A stretch of DNA of 64,000 nt from Acanthosepion pharaonis (lineage: Eukaryota > Mollusca > Cephalopoda > Sepiida > Sepiidae). The DNA is taken from NCBI GenBank assembly GCA_903632075.3, contig CAHIKZ030003327.1, forward strand, positions 3,816,001 through 3,880,000, in the 5' to 3' direction. How positions within the stretch are numbered: the stretch's first letter is position 1; each line of letters opens with the position of its first letter. The translations under genes and the position numbers were made by a program. The notes under the pieces were generated by a model. That model made no database searches, had not been told where the DNA came from, and was given only the letters and a program-made list of their open reading frames with translations. Below are positions 40,379 to 47,829 of the stretch, piece after piece.

Positions 40379-43300
40379 ATCTCCAGGTAAGATAAGAACA
40401 CATGGAGTATAAATAAATAATATTATTTATATATACGTTGCGATGGGTAAATTGTCGCCATTTTCTATTTTTAATTTCACACATGCTCGTCGTTTGTTTT
40501 TGAGTTCATTGTGTCAGAAATTTGTAAACAGCATGCTTTAGTACTTGGCATTCATGCCAGAAGCTCCAATACATACATTTCAGAGTGTTTGGGTATCAAT
40601 TTGGGGACGGTGCAGAGGATTCAGAAAGAGTTGCATGAGTCTAATGGTGATTACGAAGGTACGGCTGCTGAGAAAACTCTCTCTGATCATTCGGATAAGA
40701 ATTTGTTGGTGAGAAACCGACTCAATGCAGATACCTACATTCATTTGCTTGAAACAATTTTTAATCAGTGGTCTGAGAAAATTTATTCAATTTTATTTTT
40801 ATTAATTAGTGGTATTATTAGGAGGCGCAGTGGAGTAATGGATAGTGGCTTGGATTGAGGAATCTGAGAGTTGGGTTCGAATTCCAGTCAAATCCATTAC
40901 ATTCACTTACATGCTAATACCCTTGGGAAAGGTATGAATCCTCTTCTTCTCCTCCTAGCTATGGGTAGATAGCAGGACAGACCAGGTTCTATAGCTGTGG
41001 ATGGCAACTGGTCTAAAGAAAAAAAAAATGGCAACCTACTGCAGGAAAAAAAACTGCCTCGTCAGTCATGTATCCAAAGATACATGATCGCCTAAGCGTG
41101 TATCATGCATGGCACATAACTGACTGACTGGTATTATTAGCAATTCAAAAGTTTATCAAATACTTTGGTGTGTCTTTGGTCAGTGTTAGTTCTCTATTTT
41201 TTTTTTTTTTTTTTTTTTTTCAAAATGCTACTTTCAAGGTAGATAAACTTCCTCTTGGAAGATTGATGCAACACAATCTTCCTACCCCATTTTACCTGTT
41301 TGTTTTTTTTAATTTTCTTTTTAGATTGTTAAATTATTTCTCTCTGGTTACTCTAAGTTCTATTTGTACCATGTCACTCAGTACCATCTGCTGTATGTCT
41401 GGGTCACTGGCAACTAATCCAGTCCCTCGATCAGGCCTTTTCTGATGGGAAGGCTGGCTAAACACCTAGCAAGATTATAAAGAAAACTTTCCAAAAGTTG
41501 GATGAAATATTTTGGTATGGTCAACTGCCACTTGGCACAATCAGGCAGACTGGATTGCATAGATATATAGGCAAACAGTCGATACAGGGATGGCATATCA
41601 TCACTGAGTGGAGGGCTGAAGTCAAGTCAGGCTTGAGTGTATCCCTAATTGAATCAATGTCTGTGACCAAGGTGAACCTTTAAGTTGGAGGACAGCATCT
41701 GCAGCTGGAGAGGTACAGGCTCAAACAGGTCTACACTCTCAACCCAGATACGTGTAAGAAACTGGTCAAGTGGTCAGCTCCACATTGACCCTATGACTAC
41801 ACCCAGAGATGAGACTGATGATGAAAGCTGCTAATGATTGATTAAAACAACAGCTGCATTATATTTTATTTAATTCATATAAGATCACTTGATGTGGTTA
41901 AATATAGGTTTACAAAAGATGCAAAGACATTGAGTGGTATGTGTCTTTAATTGCACCCTGTCGACTTCCATGCAATCATTGGATGTGGGGAGTGGTGTTA
42001 ATCAGAAAATATTGTGACTAGGTTAACTCATGATGATTGGAGATTAGATGCCTTTGAAAATTCTATCATACTTTTGTCTCTTTGTATAATCCAAGTGAAA
42101 GTAAAACAATAGCATTAAAAATTAATGAAAGGCTTTGAATGTTTAGTATCAAATATTTTCCCTATATTCCATGTTTCTGATTTCACTTTTGTTTTCATTT
42201 CCAGGGATATCCGCCAGGTACTCGGCCAGGAGAGCAAGAACGAGTATCCATTGCCAATGCTGAATATACGATGGGGAAATTTTTAGTAAGTGAAAGAAAT
42301 ATCAAACTCTATGACATTGTTTGAATATAACGATCTTTGCTATTGTGCAGTCACTGTGTGTGGAGTGAAGGTTCATTTCTTTGCTTTTTACTTTAAAGCA
42401 TTTATTGTTCTAAAGCCATGGTTTGTTCACAATTTGTCAAGGTACGCCATCTTTCAACAAAAGAGTAAGATTCAAACAACCTCAAAACTCAGTGTTAAGT
42501 TTTTTCTTATCCACTTATAAGTCCTTTGGAAAATGAAATACAAATCTCAAGATGTTATTTTTATTTTTTATTTTTTGCAATGTTGTTCACTCTGTACAAG
42601 GCCAAAGAGCCACTCGAAGTAGATACTTGAACAGGTTAAGATTGTAGAGATCATGGAAGCAGTGGTTCAGGAGAAGCTGCTCAAGTAGAAATTATCTCAC
42701 CAATAGAATACAAATTGAATGAGTGTGGTTTGCTACAATCTGCATGGCGTGGTGGGGCGTGATGGAAGCAAGGCATGTAGAAGCTTTGGAATAGTGAAGT
42801 ATTAAGAAAGGAGAAAATTTTGTTAGAAATCTAGAGAAAAAAGTGCTGAACTGTTATCAGTCTTCTTATATGCCAGTGAATGCTCGACAATTTCCTCACA
42901 GATGAAAAGGAGGCCTGAGGCAACAAGTGTAGTTCTACAGAAGGATGCTGAGAATACTATGTAGGTAGCATGTGAGCAATGAGGAAGTTTTAAGAAAAAT
43001 GGAAACAAGGTCACTACTGGGAACTGGAAAAACAGTTGAAATTTCTGGGACAAATAACAAGGAAAGAGAGCTTGGAAAATTTGACAGTTTATATAAATAG
43101 ATGGCAGAGCTGGGACTGCGTGGGATGATTAGGGAACAAATGTTGCTTAGAGCTACAAAAGACAGGAAGCTGTGTAAAGCTATGATTGCCCACATGTTGA
43201 ATGGACACAGCATATAAAAAAGAAGTCCTTCACTCTTGACACCTGTGTGGCTCAACACCAGATTAAATTAAAGGCAAATGCTCTTGGTGGCTTTCATGTT

Positions 43301-43989
43301 TACTTTATAATAGCAACTTTATTGAAACCTTTTAATCTCTCATATAGTCACTGTCTTATCAAATGGGAGGAGCCATGGAAGAAAGCTTTATTATCCCATT
43401 TACATTACCCCCCCCCAATTATGTGCTTTATTATATCCATGACATTAATAAGGACGTGCTTCATTGATAGAATAGCTGAAGAGAAAAGGAATGACAAATG
43501 GGCTTTGTTCTCAGGGAGAGTTATATAATCCTATGCCATACACAAAAGTATATATTTGTCTATATTTCTGAGATGAGGTATTATGTACACTATTTACATT
43601 ATTCGGACTGTTGTCCTCATCTTTGTCGCCATATTTATTACAACGTTTCAGCTTTTCAGTATCTGTTTATATTTCTGAGATGAGGTATTATGTACACTAT
43701 TTACCTTATTTGGACTATTTTCTTTGTTGTCATATTTATCACAACGTTTCGGCCAATGTACGCGCCGGTCTTTCTCAGGTGGTTGGAATGTCAAACTAAA
43801 CCCTTTATTTTGCTTGCAGGGATAGACTGTTCTAGTTCTAGTCTACACCAGTGAGTGAAGTAAAGGGTTCAGTTTGACATTCCAACCACCTGAAGAAGGC
43901 CAGAGCATGCAACAGCCCAAAAATTGTGATAAATATAGCAACAAAGATAAGGACAAAGATAGTCCAAATAATGTAAATAGTGTACAAAA

Positions 43990-44049
<60 letters not shown>

Positions 44050-47000
44050 AATAAATCCATTGGTATATAATCCAAGTGGATCCTAGTATTATAAATTATT
44101 AAAATTTATCCACAAAAAGAGCTCAGTGTATTTATTATTACAGAGCAAATAATTAATACACAATAAAATCTAAAAGTACCTCATACGGGGAATAGGTTTA
44201 TTTCAACTGACAAAATTCATCAGTTTTCATTTTTTGTTTTTGTTGGAATTATTAATCTAGACTGTATGTTATTAGCAAAGTTATGCCTATTCTCCGTGTG
44301 AGGAAATTTTGGATTTTATTGTATAATATATATATATATATATACCATCAGTTGTGAAATATCAAGAATGTATACCAAGCTGTAATGTTTTTAAATCTCC
44401 CCCTTATGGCTCCAAATCTTCTGGAATCATATTTGCCAACTTGATGTCTCCCATGAGCAGTGCCTTCATTCAATCTTTGTCTATAATTTGGAAGACAAAT
44501 TATCTAATATTAATTCATTTTCAAAGTGCAATATTTGACGCCTAGAGATATTTCTAATACACTTTTACTGAGCTGGTCTTGTTTTGCACATGTGTGATGA
44601 AATGACACAAAACTGTACGATGGTTTTTAGAAATTGGGAAGACCCCCTGTTGAGATACAAAGATAAACTTAAGCAAAACTTAAATTCTATTATTTATCCT
44701 CCTTTTGAGGAAGTTGCTTCTGAATTGTCAAGCAAAGGAGTTTGTTCATATAAGGCATTACACCTTTTGAGAGGTCAAGCAAAGCAGAGCACAGAACACC
44801 ACTTTAAAGTTACTGCAGCCTCCACAACGGATGCTGTTCCTCGTCCTGTGTAGAGCATTAAGGGTGGAACTGGATGCTGAAAATGACAGAAGTCATCGTA
44901 TTTTATTACTGTGAATGTTATTTTTTAGTGGGTACACCTGATTTTTTGTTTGTTTTTGACATCCATGTCATTTTAAACAGTGAAATGTCAAATGCCTCAA
45001 AACTGAGAAATCCTTATTGACAAAAAACATTTATAATAACATAGTTACTTTCTCTTTTTATTTTAAATGGTGAAATTAATGCCAATCAGCCTAGAGTTGC
45101 AGAAGTCCTCACTAAAGACTCATCAGGAGGCACATTTTTTTTATATATTTTAAATGCCCCATGATGTACCAATTTTTGGTTTGTCATGATGTGATATAGA
45201 TATATTCAAATTATTTTTCTTACCATAGCTTTCTTTTATTTTCATATACTGACTATATTCTACATTTATTTTAACTTTTTTCTGTGATTTTTTTTTTCTT
45301 TTTATTTAGAAAGTGAAAATTGTCTCAACATTACAGTTATTCACTAAACCAGAAAATTCTTCTATTAACCATAAAGATACATTTAGTCAAAATAAGACAC
45401 TAATTCCAAGGAATGAGATTATGATTCACTTTGGACAAATGTGGAATTCCTCCACTCAAGAATCATAACATTCCAAGTAATTGGCTTCTATGAGATTTTT
45501 TTCCACCTTTCAGTCCAGCGTGAAACCCAATAGAAGAGATATTCAGTTCTTTGAAAGTAAAATTTTCTGGGCAAATTTGGACCTTCATTGCCTGAAAAAA
45601 ACTATGGATTTTCACTTTCCTTCACCCCTTGGCAATGTTTATTGCTTTAAAAAACGATGATTAAAATCGTAATAAAACCTAAACATATAATGAAAATGAA
45701 TTTATACAATTTTCTTTTTTCTTGGTAATTTACAACAAAAATATTAAAACTATTTATTTCTTAAATTATTTACAAGAATAATTTTCTATTTAGAACATTC
45801 TAAAAACTAATACAATTAAAACTAATACAATGCGATATTTATCATTTATCAAGAAATAAATATGAAAACAATTTTTTATTCATAAATTTATAAACATTTA
45901 ATAAATTAAAATATGTAACAACTCTAAAGAAATCCTTATTATTTATCATTTTATGGAGTTTGAATGAATCGGCAATTAACCAATGTTTTGCCAAATAGTG
46001 TTTATTATTTTTATTGTCAAGAACAGAAAATGTACAAATTCACTTTTATCATGATTTTAGGTTTTATTACTATTCTAATAATCACTTTTCAAAACAATAA
46101 ACACTGCTGAGGAGTGTAGGTAGTTAAAATAATAGTGGCGTCAAGGGAAAAAAAATCCTTTTGACACTCACTTGTTTTACAGGTGCAAAGGTTAAAGTTT
46201 TCTATTTTCAACTGATCCTGAAACGTCATTCAATAAAGTGTCATTTAAGAACAAGCATTCTCGGTTTTCTACCAATGACTACGGATTTCATTGTCACATG
46301 ACAGAATTTTCTGCAAAATGTTTGTCCAAATTCCCGATAATGTAACACGTCTATGTTAATATCAATAAAAAAAACATTTTTTATTTATCTACATCACAAA
46401 CGTGCAAAAAAATAGTTTTCAATATGCAACCAAAAATGTCTTTTTCATTTTTTGATAGCCTCATTATCTTGACTTCTTGTTTTTCATATCAGTGAATAAT
46501 GCTTTCATTATTTACAACAAGAGCATTTTCTGATTTGAATAAAGGTATCTGTATATTAAATAGAATAATTGGTTTAATGAATAATAACCTCAATAATCTA
46601 AGCCAGTTGAGAATGTTAACAAATTTTTTCTTGTTTCTTTAGGCCGTGAAGCACATAGTAATGATTCTGCCTGATGGATATCAAGTGAAACGAGAGGTGG
46701 ATTTTGTGCTTGACAAACTGTTTGAGATGATGAGTACAACACACTTCCATCTTCGAGAAATGATTTTGGTTACCTACAACCAGGTAAATAAAACATAGCA
46801 CCTGTTTCGCTCATGTTTTTATTAATGTGGAACATCACAATTTCAAAAGTGGTCCAAAATTGCAAAAGATTGAGGAATCAAAAATGAGTAATTATGACAA
46901 TGTTTCATCTAAGAAATTCATGCAACTTGAGATTTTTGCATTTTTCTTGTTATAAAAAAAAAAGAAAAAAATTGAGTCTGACGACATTGCTTCTTCAAAC

Positions 47001-47798
47001 AAATTTGAAAGTCATTATTATTTGCAGTGTAAACAAACAATATGATATCAGTCGATATTTCTGAGATGAGGTATTGTAACTATTTACATTGACCTCATCT
47101 TTGTTGTCATATTCACAATATTTCAGTCATTATACACTCTGGCCTTTTATCTTTAGACAATGTTTTTTGTTTATTTTATTGAATCATGTTGTTTCTTGTT
47201 ACGTATCTGTTATCATGTTAACTAAATTGCAAATGTTTCAAGCTTTTCAACAGATCTGGCTTCAGTTCTTATTTTTTTTTTTATTATTCCAGGCACAAAA
47301 AAGTACTTCACAGAAAGCTCAGAGGGAACTTTACATACAAAGCCTTTTGCTATTGGAACGTTACATTTACTTAATACTCTTCAATGGTTATCTGCACACA
47401 GAAAAGAAACCACGTCGAAAAACATTTCGACAGTGGATGGAAAAGGTGGGTAAAGGACACACACACGTGTGTATACATATTTCTGTGAATTCAAAACATT
47501 TTTACTGTTCGTTTTACTGCGTTTTTATTGTTCTATATCAATTTCAAATTCACAAGTGTTTCCTATGCAAGGGAGACAACTTTTGTATTTCTTAATTTAT
47601 TATATATGTATATATAATTCACACACATGCGCACGCGCGCACACACACTGCAAAGTATTACCAGCATCTGAAGATTGCATTGTTCATGAAACTCTGAGTC
47701 ATGCTACTGGTGAGGGATAATATGTATATTTATTAATGCATACTTTATAGCTGTTATATTACATTGAGTTCTATTTTATTAACACCTGCACTTAATGT

Positions 47799-47829
<31 letters not shown>

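Noticed and set aside
44584..44853. 90-residue frame as a host gene
   Set aside because: No domain, no splice partners, sits in an intron beside repeats.
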